Source: an uncultured Acidobacteriota bacterium (GTDB lineage: Bacteria > Acidobacteriota > Terriglobia > Bryobacterales > Bryobacteraceae). Taken from it: 64,000 nt of DNA. Below the pieces are notes generated by a model, which was not told the DNA's origin, did not search any database, and worked only from the letters and a program-made list of their open reading frames with translations. The stretch is taken from the NCBI GenBank assembly GCA_902826605.1, contig CADEFM010000002.1, positions 62,001 through 126,000 of the forward strand, in the 5' to 3' direction. The position numbers and the translations under genes are program-made. Position 1 is the first letter of the stretch; each line of letters opens with the position of its first letter. Of this stretch, positions 25,131-33,620 are shown one piece after another.

Positions 25131-26294
25131 TTACCGGAATTCGCCCCGCTCCAGAAGCCGTTTCGCGATGGTCATACGCTGCATGTTGCTGGTGCCTTCA
25201 TAGATACGGCCGATCTTGGCATCCCGATAGAGCTTTTCCACCGGGTAGTCCTTGGTGAAGCCGACGCCGCCTAACACCTCAACGGCGCGCGATGCGGTGC
25301 GCTCGCCAATCTGCGAGGCGAAGAGCTTAGCCATCGCGGCTTCGGTGAGAAAGGGCAACCCTGCATCTCTCAGCCGAGCGGCGTTGTAGACCAACAAGCG
25401 CGCGGCCTCGATGTCAGTTGCCATTTCGGCCAGTTGGAACTGCACGCCTTGAAACTCACCAATGGTCTTGCCGAATTGTTTACGCTGCTTGGCGTACGCG
25501 AGCGCGTGCTCGAAAGCGCCTTGCGCCAATCCTGTCATCTGCGCACCGATGCCAATGCGGCCCTCATTCAATGTCTCAATTGCGATTTTGTAACCTTTGC
25601 CCACTTCACCCAGGACGTTGGACGCCGCGACACGGCAATCATCCAGAATCACTTCGCAGGTGGACGATGCGCGGATGCCCAGCTTGTCTTCCTTCTTGCC
25701 GATTGCCAGCCCAGATGTTTCGCGCTCGATCACGAACGCGGTGATGCCTTTGTAGCCCTCCCCCGGATTCACGGTGGCGAACACGATAAATAGGCCGGCC
25801 TCGGCGGCGTTGGTGATCCACAGCTTGCGGCCCGTGAGGCGGTGGTCCGAACCGTCTTGGATCGCACGCGTGGTGAGGGCGAAAGCATCCGAGCCAGAGC
25901 CTGCCTCGGATAGGGCATACGCGCCCACCGTATCCCGCGCGAGCCGGGGCAGCCAGCGGCCTTTCTGTTCGTCCGTTCCCCACTGTTGAATGGCTGCGTT
26001 GACCAAGGTGTTCTGCACGTCGACGATCACCGACGCCGACGGATCGGCCTTGGCTAGTTCTTCTATCGCGAGTACTGATTGAAAAAAACTGCCGTCTTGC
26101 CCGCCATACGATTCCGGAATGCCGATGCCCATGAGTCCAAGCGTGAACATCTCATCGAGCAGATCTTTACGGAACACGCCGGCCGCGTCCATCCCGCGAG
26201 CGTGCGGCGCAAGCCGCTCCCGCGTGAATTTCTCCACGGACGCCTGGAAGAGCTTTTCTTCTTCACTGAGGTGGGTGAGCGGAGGGGCGGGCAT
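25131..26294 (-). CDS. Acyl-CoA dehydrogenase
   Basis: A 387-residue FAD enzyme of the short/branched-chain acyl-CoA dehydrogenase type. Visible motifs: GLMGIGIPESYGGQDGS, AYALSEAGSGSDAFAL (FAD/substrate loop), KLWITNAAEAG, LNEGRIGIGAQMTGLAQGAF, QRKQFGKTIGEFQGVQFQLA and the C-terminal GRIYEGTSNMQ with the catalytic Glu. It would oxidise acyl-CoA to trans-2-enoyl-CoA and pass electrons to ETF. ATG 26294 is chosen because the longer frame runs across the divergent TonB gene's start. It stands alone. Confidence 0.93.
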   Translation of the reverse strand: MPAPPLTHLSEEEKLFQASVEKFTRERLAPHARGMDAAGVFRKDLLDEMFTLGLMGIGIPESYGGQDGSFFQSVLAIEELAKADPSASVIVDVQNTLVNAAIQQWGTDEQKGRWLPRLARDTVGAYALSEAGSGSDAFALTTRAIQDGSDHRLTGRKLWITNAAEAGLFIVFATVNPGEGYKGITAFVIERETSGLAIGKKEDKLGIRASSTCEVILDDCRVAASNVLGEVGKGYKIAIETLNEGRIGIGAQMTGLAQGAFEHALAYAKQRKQFGKTIGEFQGVQFQLAEMATDIEAARLLVYNAARLRDAGLPFLTEAAMAKLFASQIGERTASRAVEVLGGVGFTKDYPVEKLYRDAKIGRIYEGTSNMQRMTIAKRLLERGEFR

Positions 26295-26348
26295 GCTCTC
26301 GATTGTAGAACGAGGGAACAAACCGGACGTGGCGGTGTCCATAGAGTC

Positions 26349-27077
26349 ATGTTCGAGCAATCCATTCTTCACCCACCACAATCCGGAAAACGCGCAGGCG
26401 CCTTGGCAGCGTCACTGACGCTGCAAACGGCAGGTGCCGGTGTTCTTCTGTTGATCCCGCTGATCGATAGCGAACGCTTGCCTGAGGTTCCATTCTCACT
26501 GCCCTTGTTCCTGCCGAGCGTGCCCGTGCCGATCGCGGATGTGATCAAGACGAAGCCCGCGGCAGTTCCACGGCGCGGAAGCGTGCTGCCGTTTCAACCG
26601 ATCTTTCGGCCGGCGGACTATAGGGCGGGGAACCAACCTGCTTCGGTGCTGATTGAAGGTCCCGATATCGGGTTGACGCCGGCTGGTAGTCCGTTTGGGA
26701 CGGAGGCGGTACTGGTGCTGGTTCCTCTGCCCATACCGACGCCGCCGCGAGTGGCGCTGGAAGCCGCACCGGCGGCTGAACCCACAAAGCGGGTCGTGGT
26801 TTCCGGCGATGTTCAAGCCGCGAAGCTGATCCGCAAGATTGTGCCCGCGTACCCGCATCTGGCAAGAGCGGCCGGCATCTCGGGAAAAGTGAGGCTAACA
26901 GGGACCATTGCGAAAGACGGAACAGTGAAGCAACTACAAGTGATCGAGGGAAATATTTTACTAGTTCAGGCTGCGATCGACGCGGTCCGCCAATGGGTAT
27001 ATGCGCCGACGCTCCTGCACGGAGAAGCGGTGGAGGTGATTACTTCCATAGATGTGAATTTTGAGCTGGCCCGGTGA
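26349..27077 (+). CDS. TonB-like energy transducer
   Basis: A 242-residue protein. A hydrophobic segment near the N-terminus (LTLQTAGAGVLLLIPLI, about residues 25-41) serves as anchor. A Pro/Val-rich linker follows (about 45-150), then a C-terminal TonB domain: LIRKIVPAYPHLARAAGISG, VRLTGTIAKDGTVKQLQVI and AIDAVRQWVYAPT. It should couple the proton motive force to outer-membrane transporters. ExbB/ExbD are not in the window. ATG 26349 is in the gap shared with the divergent acyl-CoA dehydrogenase. Its stop is six bases from the convergent GNAT gene. Confidence 0.85.
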   Translation: MFEQSILHPPQSGKRAGALAASLTLQTAGAGVLLLIPLIDSERLPEVPFSLPLFLPSVPVPIADVIKTKPAAVPRRGSVLPFQPIFRPADYRAGNQPASVLIEGPDIGLTPAGSPFGTEAVLVLVPLPIPTPPRVALEAAPAAEPTKRVVVSGDVQAAKLIRKIVPAYPHLARAAGISGKVRLTGTIAKDGTVKQLQVIEGNILLVQAAIDAVRQWVYAPTLLHGEAVEVITSIDVNFELAR

Positions 27078-27083
27078 GTGTTG

Positions 27084-27572
27084 TCACGTCCGCAGCCGCA
27101 AGCGGATATGCTGGGCCTCCGGAGTCTCATTGGAATACGGCTGGATATGTTCGAAGCCCAGGCGCTGATACATGGCAAACGCGGTGGCCATCGTAGCTGG
27201 AATGGTATCCGCGAGGATCTCGGCATAGCCGATTCCGCGTGCTTCCGCCGCCAATGCGGTGACCAGTGCCTCGCCGATTTTGTGACCACGAAATGCCGGG
27301 CGCACATACAACCGCTTTATTTCGCCGCGCGTTTCGTCGAAAGGACGCAGCGCCACGCATCCCGCGGGTTCACCGTGCACGCTTGCCAGCAGCAGGCGTC
27401 CTTGCGGAGGCGAGTAATTTCCGGGCAGGGAAGCCAGTTCCTCCTCGAACCCCTGGAAGCATGGCGTGAAGCCGAACGCGTTCCAGTACTCTTCAAAGAG
27501 ATCTCGCACGGCGGCGATGGCCTCGGCGGAATAGACGGAACGGATCTCTATGCGATTACGATCTTCTTCCAT
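27084..27572 (-). CDS. GNAT-family N-acetyltransferase
   Basis: A 162-residue GNAT enzyme. The acetyl-CoA motif A is [18 protein letters not shown] (R-x-x-G-x-G/A form), preceded by strand [19 protein letters not shown] and followed by [20 protein letters not shown] and [10 protein letters not shown]. Such enzymes acetylate an amine on a small molecule or protein; the substrate is not known. Its start lies inside the end of tyrS (25-base overlap), so it is likely translated from the tyrS mRNA. Confidence 0.9.
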   Translation of the reverse strand: MEEDRNRIEIRSVYSAEAIAAVRDLFEEYWNAFGFTPCFQGFEEELASLPGNYSPPQGRLLLASVHGEPAGCVALRPFDETRGEIKRLYVRPAFRGHKIGEALVTALAAEARGIGYAEILADTIPATMATAFAMYQRLGFEHIQPYSNETPEAQHIRLRLRT

Positions 27573-28741
27573 TTTTTGCCCACTCTCAAAGTGTAAATGC
27601 CGGCGGAGGCCTGGAAGACCATCGTGCTATGCCGCGAACTGTTGATCTCCACTGCGCCGGATTTGAGCAATCGCTCGGCTTCGCTGCGCGTCGGCGCCAG
27701 GCCGGTGGCAAGCAGCATCTGCGGCATTCGGATGTCGCCAGGCGCGCCGTACTCTACGGTTTCAATATCGGAGGGCTCGGCCCCTTGGCGCACTTCACGA
27801 TTGAAATCGTCCTGCGCCTGCTTGGCCTCCGCCGCCGAGTGGAAATCCGCGACCACGTGGGCGGCCAATTCCATCTTGACCGCCATCGGCTCGCGTTGTT
27901 TCAATTCATTGATGGAGGCAACGGGGAGATCCGTCAGCAATTCCCAGTAACGCCACATGAGCGAGTCGCTGATGCCCATTACCTTTCGGAACATGACTTT
28001 CGGAGGTTCCGTGATGCCAATGTAGTTGTTCTTCGATTTAGACATCTTCTCGACGCCGTCCGTGCCTTCGAGCAGCGGCGTGGTGGCGACGATCTGCGGA
28101 GCCTGTCCTGAATCGCGCTGCAGTTCGCGGCCGACCAACAAGTTGAATTTCTGATCCGTGCCGCCGAGCTCCACATCGCATTCGAGCATCACGGAATCGT
28201 AACCTTGCGCAAGCGGATAAAGCAGTTCATGCACGGAAATCGGAGAGTTTTCTTTCAGCCGCTTGGTGAAATCGTCGCGCTCCAGGATCCGTGCGACTGT
28301 GTACTTGGAGCATAGCCGGATCATTCCTTCGAAGTTCAGCGCCGCGAGCCAGTCGCTATTGAAGCGGATCTCAGTCTTGACGGGATCGAGAATTCTGAAG
28401 ACCTGCGCCTTGTATGTTTCCGCATTCTTGTCGATTTCGTCGCGCGTCATGGGCGGCCGAGTGATGTTGCGGCCGCTAGGATCACCGATCAACCCGGTCA
28501 TGTCGCCAATCAGGAAGATGACCGTGTGGCCCAGATCCTGAAAGTGCTTCATCTTTCGCAAGAGCACTGTATGACCCAGGTGCAGATCTGGCGCCGTAGG
28601 ATCGAATCCGGCCTTGACGCGGAGCGGCCGGCCCACCTTCAAAGCTTGCGTGAGGCGCTCCTTAAGGTCTTCTTCGCGAATGATTTCGGCGAAGCCCTTT
28701 TTCAGGTAGGCGAGCTGTTCGGAAACGGGAGCGAAGGACAC
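27548..28741 (-). CDS. tyrS: Tyrosyl-tRNA synthetase
   Basis: A 397-residue class I aminoacyl-tRNA synthetase of the TyrS type 2 form. The HIGH motif is HLGH in [25 protein letters not shown] is intact in [13 protein letters not shown]. The C-terminus holds an S4 RNA-binding domain ([19 protein letters not shown]). It charges tRNA-Tyr. The usual family length is about 400, which matches. It shares 25 bases with the downstream acetyltransferase gene. I saw no T-box in the 95-base upstream gap. Confidence 0.97.
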   Translation of the reverse strand: MSFAPVSEQLAYLKKGFAEIIREEDLKERLTQALKVGRPLRVKAGFDPTAPDLHLGHTVLLRKMKHFQDLGHTVIFLIGDMTGLIGDPSGRNITRPPMTRDEIDKNAETYKAQVFRILDPVKTEIRFNSDWLAALNFEGMIRLCSKYTVARILERDDFTKRLKENSPISVHELLYPLAQGYDSVMLECDVELGGTDQKFNLLVGRELQRDSGQAPQIVATTPLLEGTDGVEKMSKSKNNYIGITEPPKVMFRKVMGISDSLMWRYWELLTDLPVASINELKQREPMAVKMELAAHVVADFHSAAEAKQAQDDFNREVRQGAEPSDIETVEYGAPGDIRMPQMLLATGLAPTRSEAERLLKSGAVEINSSRHSTMVFQASAGIYTLRVGKKWKKIVIA

Positions 28742-28836
28742 TCACCCATTGTAAAGAAAATCCGGGACGGCAACCCTTTGTACCGTTTCCGTTATGCCAT
28801 CCCAGCGGGTATTGGTTATGCTCCAATAGTAAGCCT

Positions 28837-29304
28837 ATGGGCCTTTACGCCTTGGCATTTCTGATCGGGGTGATCGCCGGGCTTCGCGCGCTCACCGCTC
28901 CGGCGGCGGTGAGTTGGGCGGCCCGCCTGGGCTGGCTGCATCTCGAAAATACGTGGCTCGCGTTTCTGGGTTTCGCGGCTACGCCTTACATCTTGACCGT
29001 CCTCGCGCTGGGCGAGTTGGTGAACGACAAGCTTCCTAAAACGCCGAGCCGGAAAGCGCCGCCGTCGTTCATTGTGCGAATCGTCATTGGGGCGTTGAGC
29101 GGGGCTGCAATCAGCGCCGCGCGCGATGTACTCGTTGGAGGATTGGTGGCCGGCGCGCTGGGCGCCGTGGCCGGAACACTAGGCGGCTACGAATTTCGCG
29201 CGCGCTTGGTGAAGGCAACGGAGGAAAAGATCTCCCAATTGCTCTACTCGAAGACGTCATCGCAGTCGCCGGTGCATTTCTCATCGTCGCTAGGGGCTGA
29301 GTAG
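28837..29304 (+). CDS. DUF4126 membrane protein
   Basis: A 155-residue protein with about four membrane helices: YALAFLIGVIAGLRALTAPA, LAFLGFAATPYILTVLALGE, FIVRIVIGALSGAAISAARD and LVAGALGAVAGTLGG. The opening GLRALTAPAAVSWAA and the LPKTPSR motif match DUF4126. Function is unknown. The C-terminus is a Ser-rich tail. It is divergent from tyrS and convergent with the receiver-XRE regulator, nine bases away. Confidence 0.85.
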   Translation: MGLYALAFLIGVIAGLRALTAPAAVSWAARLGWLHLENTWLAFLGFAATPYILTVLALGELVNDKLPKTPSRKAPPSFIVRIVIGALSGAAISAARDVLVGGLVAGALGAVAGTLGGYEFRARLVKATEEKISQLLYSKTSSQSPVHFSSSLGAE

Positions 29305-29313
29305 CTCGCCCGT

Positions 29314-29937
29314 CTAGAAATCGATCCCCTGCAAGATCTCCGAAGGCTTCTTATCGAATGCCTTCGAAATCGCCAGCAGGCTCTCGATGCTGGGCAGGTT
29401 AGTCCCACGCTCGATGGCGCTGATCTGGGAGACGCTTAGCTTGGTCTGCGTGGCCAGATCTTTAAGGGACCAGTCGCGCTCCACGCGCAGCATCTTAATC
29501 GAATGACCGAGGCGCTCTCGCAGGCGGTCCTGCGGGGACTTACCCAGGCCGTAGGCCTCCACCGCGTTTTTCAGTACCTGCCGCAATTGCGCGAGCGAAA
29601 AGGGCTTCGCAAGGTAATCGAAGACCTTCAACTTGAAGGTTGTGCGCATGTCTTCAAGTGACGGGTAGCCAGTGATGATGATCACGCACAGCGCGGGCCA
29701 GCGGGTGATGAGCTGCTCTAGGACCTTATCACCGCTCGCTTCGCCCATTTTCATATCGAGCAGCACTACGTCGGGGACGTGTTCCTCGCAATGCTCGAAC
29801 AGCTCGCGCGGAGTGGCGAACGCGCTCACGTCATATAGATTTTCGTCTTTGAGAAAATCTTCCAGATAGGTTCGAAAATCGGGATCGTCGTCGAGAATGG
29901 CTATCGATGCGATGACGCCGGCGGCGGATTCGGACAT
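29314..29937 (-). CDS. Response regulator with receiver and XRE-type HTH domains
   Basis: A 207-residue regulator. The receiver domain (about 9-125) has the acidic pair ILDDDPDF, the phospho-acceptor Asp61 in VVLLDMKMG, Thr in IIITGYPS and Lys111 in DYLAKPFS. A cro/C1-type helix-turn-helix follows (about 140-200): LRVERDWSLKDLATQTKLSV and SQISAIERGTNLPSIESL. Most response regulators use OmpR, NarL or NtrC outputs, so an XRE output is uncommon. ATG 29937 is preferred to GTG 29949, as AGGTG is placed right for it. No histidine kinase is nearby. It directly follows the glycosyltransferase gene. Confidence 0.9.
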   Translation of the reverse strand: MSESAAGVIASIAILDDDPDFRTYLEDFLKDENLYDVSAFATPRELFEHCEEHVPDVVLLDMKMGEASGDKVLEQLITRWPALCVIIITGYPSLEDMRTTFKLKVFDYLAKPFSLAQLRQVLKNAVEAYGLGKSPQDRLRERLGHSIKMLRVERDWSLKDLATQTKLSVSQISAIERGTNLPSIESLLAISKAFDKKPSEILQGIDF

Positions 29938-29949
29938 GGGTGCTGACAC

Positions 29950-31008
29950 CTAGATTATACGACCCTTCCATTCCACCGCCCGCCCTGTGAGCATCCCAAG
30001 AGCGGCATTGGCCCCACGGAACAGCATCATGTAAACTCCAACGGGCGCGAGCAGTGCGCAGAAGAAAGTTTGATACCAGCTGCTCAGCAATACGATCAGC
30101 AACGCCGCCTGCACCACAGCGGGGATAAGCTGATGATCCAATAATAGCCACAATGCTATGGGCGCCCAGCACGCCAGCACCGCGGAACAAAACAGTATGC
30201 GCAGGCCGATGAATGGGCTTCCTTGGGTGAACCGGTGCATCCGTCGCGCCAAGCCTTCCGTGTGGGCCCGAACACGGCCCAGCGAGTCCGCGCGCATCAC
30301 CGCGAACTTCATGCGATGGCGCTGCGCCAGCGCTGCCAGCTTCAGGTCGTCGCACAGATCCTTGATCAGAGTCCCATGCCCGCCCACGAATTCGTAGGCC
30401 TCGCGCCGAGCCAGCACGCACTGTCCGAGAAACGCGCTGGCGGGATTCGCATTTGGAATCGTGCCGAAGAAGTACACCATCCGCGCGACGGGTCCTGCGA
30501 GCATTTCGTTCAGCGTAGAATATTCGGGACGAAGATAGAAAGACACAAAGTCCACTTTGCGTTCTTCCGCTGCGGCGACGGCGGATTCCAAGAATGCAGG
30601 TTCGTAAGAAGTGTCGGCGTCGGCAAACAAAATCCATTTGGAGGTGAGAACGCGCGCGCCTTCCGCGCACGCCTTCGCCTTTCCAAACGCACCCTTCCCC
30701 AGCTTTGGCGCGGGCACAATTCCGGCCCCGGCGGCACGAGCGACTGCGGCGGTCTTGTCGGCGGAGTGGTCATCCACCACCAGAACGGAATCCGGAGGCA
30801 GGCTCTTGACCGCATGCCCCACGACTGCCTCTTCATTACGAGCCGGAATGACGACCATGCAATCCGGAGGTATGGCGGACGATGCATGCTTTTCTAGTTC
30901 CGGTAAGGCGACATAGTTGAGCCTGGATTTAGCGACAACCGCTGTCAGTAACAGACCAAACATGAGACCGATCCAGCAGCTGAGAGGTAAGTCTGTCAGG
31001 ATCAGCAC
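29950..31008 (-). CDS. Family 2 glycosyltransferase, HpnB-like
   Basis: A 352-residue membrane glycosyltransferase. One N-terminal helix (WIGLMFGLLLTAVVA) precedes a GT2 domain: MVVIPARNEEAVVGHAVKSL, VLVVDDHSADKT, and the DxD-type ILFADADTSYEP. LGQCVLARREAYEFVGG and the acceptor-side LAQRHRMKFAV follow. The C-terminus has three to four helices. The whole resembles HpnB, the hopanoid-cluster glycosyltransferase, though no other hopanoid gene is present. It uses a nucleotide sugar and a lipid acceptor at the membrane. Confidence 0.85.
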   Translation of the reverse strand: MLILTDLPLSCWIGLMFGLLLTAVVAKSRLNYVALPELEKHASSAIPPDCMVVIPARNEEAVVGHAVKSLPPDSVLVVDDHSADKTAAVARAAGAGIVPAPKLGKGAFGKAKACAEGARVLTSKWILFADADTSYEPAFLESAVAAAEERKVDFVSFYLRPEYSTLNEMLAGPVARMVYFFGTIPNANPASAFLGQCVLARREAYEFVGGHGTLIKDLCDDLKLAALAQRHRMKFAVMRADSLGRVRAHTEGLARRMHRFTQGSPFIGLRILFCSAVLACWAPIALWLLLDHQLIPAVVQAALLIVLLSSWYQTFFCALLAPVGVYMMLFRGANAALGMLTGRAVEWKGRII

Positions 31009-31072
31009 TTTAGCAGATCATAGCATTGCCGTTGGCTATGATGTCATAACAATTATTGATTCTTAATCCATC

Positions 31073-31101
31073 TTGCATTTGCGGAACTTTCAAGCTATCC
31101 T
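31073..31101 (+). promoter_or_regulatory. Promoter of the ilv leader and operon
   Basis: TTGCAT (31073-31078) and TATCCT (31096-31101) are spaced by exactly 17 bases and match four of six consensus bases each. A start point near 31108 would leave about 11 bases before the leader-peptide ATG. Confidence 0.55.
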
Positions 31102-31118
31102 GTCAAAGTAGAGACGAC

Positions 31119-31238
31119 ATGCATATCACGGACCCCAACCAGGCTCTCCGCAACAAGCGAGTGGTCTCTCACGCACTCATTTTGGTTGTTCAGGTGGTAG
31201 TACTTATTATTGGGGTCGGTGTAACCGGCCTCGCCTGA
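31119..31238 (+). CDS. ilv operon leader peptide (Val/Leu/Ile-rich)
   Basis: A 39-codon frame starts at ATG 31119 and ends with TGA 31236-31238. It holds 9 Val, 5 Leu and 4 Ile, clustered in ALILVVQVVVLIIGVGV near the end. This is the composition of ribosome-stalling leader peptides in enterobacterial ilv attenuators. It lies between a promoter and an antiterminator/terminator pair upstream of ilvB. When charged Val, Leu or Ile tRNA is short, the ribosome should stall over the cluster; otherwise it reaches the stop codon. The ribosome site is weak (GAGA). Role is inferred from layout. Confidence 0.85.
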   Translation: MHITDPNQALRNKRVVSHALILVVQVVVLIIGVGVTGLA

Positions 31239-31240
31239 AC

Positions 31241-31309
31241 GGCCCGATTCTGAAAACGAAAGAATCTTGGCCACTGGGCGAGGGAAGCAAACCCTCGACA
31301 GTGGCTTTT
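31241..31309 (+). terminator. Attenuator: overlapping antiterminator and terminator hairpins
   Basis: Terminator: GCCACTG 31270-31276 pairs with CAGTGGC 31299-31305, continued by CGAGGG 31279-31284 with CCCTCG 31292-31297, then TTTT at 31306-31309. Antiterminator: GGCC 31241-31244 and GATTCT 31246-31251 pair with AGAATC 31261-31266 and GGCC 31269-31272. The last GGCC is shared with the terminator's 5' arm, so only one structure can form. A ribosome on the leader stop codon would cover 31241-31251 and favour termination; one stalled on the Val/Ile codons would leave the antiterminator free. Confidence 0.88.
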
Positions 31310-31335
31310 GTGTTATTGAACAGGAGTTGGAAACC

Positions 31336-33063
31336 ATGGCGTCAAACTTAATCAGCGGAGCACGGACGGTTCTGGAGTGTTTGCAGCGCGAAAAAGTAGA
31401 GGTGATCTTCGGGTATCCGGGCGGCGTTACGCTGCCTTTGTACGACGCGATCTACGACGGACCGATCAAGCACGTGCTGGTGCGGCACGAGCAGAACGCG
31501 GCGTTCGCGGCCCAAGGCTACGCGCGCGCGACGGGCAAGATCGGCGTGTGCTGCGCGACGTCGGGACCCGGCGCCACCAATCTGGTAACCGGTCTGGTGG
31601 ATGCCATGATGGATTCGATTCCGATTGTCGCCATCACGGGCCAGGTTTCGAGCAAGCTGATCGGCAGCGACGCGTTTCAGGAAGCCGACACGTTCGGCAT
31701 CACGCGCTCCGGCACCAAGCATAATTTCCTGGTGAAGTCGCTGGCGGAACTGCCGAAGGCGATTCATGAAGCGTTTCACATCGCGATTTCCGGAAGGCCG
31801 GGGCCGGTGCTGGTGGATATCACCAAAGACGTATTCCAAGCCGTGGGCCATTATCAGCCGGTAAATTCCATTCATTTACCTGGGTATCGTGTGTACACCG
31901 AAGGCCACGCCGGCCAGATCCGGCGGGCGGCGCAGGCCATATGGGAAGCCAAGCGGCCGCTGGTGTACGCGGGTGGCGGCATTATCCACTCTGGTGCGCG
32001 GGAGGAACTGCGCACGTTAGTGGAAACGGTGGATATGCCCGCCGTGGTGACGTTGATGGGATTGGGCGCGCTGCCGAGCACCCACCCGAACTTCATCAGC
32101 ATGCCGGGCATGCACGGCAGCTACGCCGCCAATATGGCGATGAGCGATGCCGATTTGCTGATCGCGCTGGGCGTTCGTTTTGACGACCGAGTGACGGGAA
32201 GACTGGCTGCGTTCGCTCCGCACGCCAAGATCATCCATGTGGACATCGATCCGGCGGAAGTGGGCAAGATTCGCGTTCCGGAAGTGCCTATCGTGGGCGA
32301 CGTAAAAAAGGTTCTCTCGCGGATCTTGGAAGCGTTGGAAGAGATGCGTGAGATGAAACCCAACAATTCGGCGACACGCACGGCGTGGTGGTCGCAGATC
32401 CGGGCCTGGAAAGACGAGCATCCCATGGAGCCGACTTTTTCCACCGACGAAATCAAGCCGCAGCATTTGATTTCTGAAATCGATCGCTTGTCGGGCGGGG
32501 AGGCCATCGTCACCAGCGACGTGGGCCAGCACCAAATGTGGGCGGCGCAGTTCATCAAGTTCAATCATCCGCGGTTGTGGATTAATTCGGGCGGGCTGGG
32601 ATCGATGGGTTTCGGGCTGCCGGCCGCCATTGGCGCGCAGTTCGCGCGGCCGGACAAGCTGGTATTTTCGATCGTCGGCGACGGTGGCTTTCAAATGTCG
32701 ATTCCCGAGTTGGCCACGATCGCCAACCAATCGCTGCCCATCAAGATCATCGTGATGAACAACGGCTACCTGGGAATGGTGCGGCAGTGGCAGGAGCTGT
32801 TTTATAACAACCGTTTGTGCTCGGTGAAGATCGATTCGTTCCCGGATCCCGAGAAGCTGGCCGGGGCGTATGGATTCACGGGGCGCACGGTGGAGCGGCC
32901 CAGCGAGTTGCGCGCGGCGCTAGAAGCCGCGGTGCGCGAGCCCGGTCCGTATTTGCTGAACGTACAGGTGACGCCGTTCGAAAATGTGTATCCGATGGTT
33001 CCGGCGGGCGGGGCGATTAATGAAATGGTGCTGGCGCCGCCGCAGCCCGTGGAGGTTGCGTAA
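31336..33063 (+). CDS. ilvB: Acetolactate synthase, large subunit
   Basis: A 575-residue thiamine-diphosphate enzyme, normal length. The catalytic Glu is in VRHEQNAAFAAQGYARATG, the Gln/Phe-rich linker and FAD/ubiquinone-like domain follow, and the ThDP-Mg motif is GDGGFQMSIPELATI with MNNGYLGMVRQWQE. It condenses two pyruvates, or pyruvate and 2-oxobutanoate, the first common step of Val, Leu and Ile synthesis. ATG 31336 follows AGGAGTTGG. It is the first structural gene after the attenuator and is six bases from ilvN. Confidence 0.97.
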   Translation: MASNLISGARTVLECLQREKVEVIFGYPGGVTLPLYDAIYDGPIKHVLVRHEQNAAFAAQGYARATGKIGVCCATSGPGATNLVTGLVDAMMDSIPIVAITGQVSSKLIGSDAFQEADTFGITRSGTKHNFLVKSLAELPKAIHEAFHIAISGRPGPVLVDITKDVFQAVGHYQPVNSIHLPGYRVYTEGHAGQIRRAAQAIWEAKRPLVYAGGGIIHSGAREELRTLVETVDMPAVVTLMGLGALPSTHPNFISMPGMHGSYAANMAMSDADLLIALGVRFDDRVTGRLAAFAPHAKIIHVDIDPAEVGKIRVPEVPIVGDVKKVLSRILEALEEMREMKPNNSATRTAWWSQIRAWKDEHPMEPTFSTDEIKPQHLISEIDRLSGGEAIVTSDVGQHQMWAAQFIKFNHPRLWINSGGLGSMGFGLPAAIGAQFARPDKLVFSIVGDGGFQMSIPELATIANQSLPIKIIVMNNGYLGMVRQWQELFYNNRLCSVKIDSFPDPEKLAGAYGFTGRTVERPSELRAALEAAVREPGPYLLNVQVTPFENVYPMVPAGGAINEMVLAPPQPVEVA

Positions 33064-33069
33064 AAACAT

Positions 33070-33600
33070 ATGCTGCAGTTGATTTCCCTGCTGGTGGAAA
33101 ACAAGCCCGGCGCGCTGATGCGCGTGACGGGTCTGGTGACCTCGCGCGGGTATAACATTGAGAGCCTGACGGTGGCGCGGACGCTGGATCCCGAGCTATC
33201 GCGCATGAGCATCGTGGTGGACGTAGAGCCGAATCTGCGCTCCCAGGTGATCAAGCAGATGAACAAGCTGATCAACGTGCTGCAAGCCACCGATCTCACG
33301 GAAGGTCCGGCGGTGCGGCGCGAACTGGTGCTGCTGCGGGTGCGCGCGACCATGCAGAATCGCACGGCGATCCTGAAGGAAGCTGAGATCTTCGGCGCGC
33401 GCGCGGTGGATTCGTCGGTGGAAGGCTTTGCGCTTGAAGCGACGGGCGATCCGGAAAAGCTGGATGAGTTTATCGATGTGATGCGCAGTTACGGAGAGAT
33501 TGAAGTGACGCGCTCGGGGTTGGTGGCGGTGTCGCTCGACAGCAAGAAGTTGAAACTGGCGCCGCCGGTGCATCGGGAAGAAGTGGAAGCGGCGATTTAG
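33070..33600 (+). CDS. ilvN: Acetolactate synthase, small (regulatory) subunit
   Basis: A 176-residue IlvN/IlvH-type subunit. The N-terminal ACT domain reads [20 protein letters not shown] and [12 protein letters not shown]; it gives valine feedback. The C-terminal ALS_ss_C domain follows (about 85-160: [53 protein letters not shown]). The subunit binds and activates IlvB. It lies in the ilvB-ilvN-ilvC-cimA series with gaps of 6 and 20 bases. Confidence 0.97.
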   Translation: MLQLISLLVENKPGALMRVTGLVTSRGYNIESLTVARTLDPELSRMSIVVDVEPNLRSQVIKQMNKLINVLQATDLTEGPAVRRELVLLRVRATMQNRTAILKEAEIFGARAVDSSVEGFALEATGDPEKLDEFIDVMRSYGEIEVTRSGLVAVSLDSKKLKLAPPVHREEVEAAI

Positions 33601-33620
33601 AACAGGAGCTTACAAAAGAA

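Noticed and set aside
28742..28836. T-box or other riboswitch upstream of tyrS
   Set aside because: The gap is only 95 bases and shows no T-box sequence or terminator.
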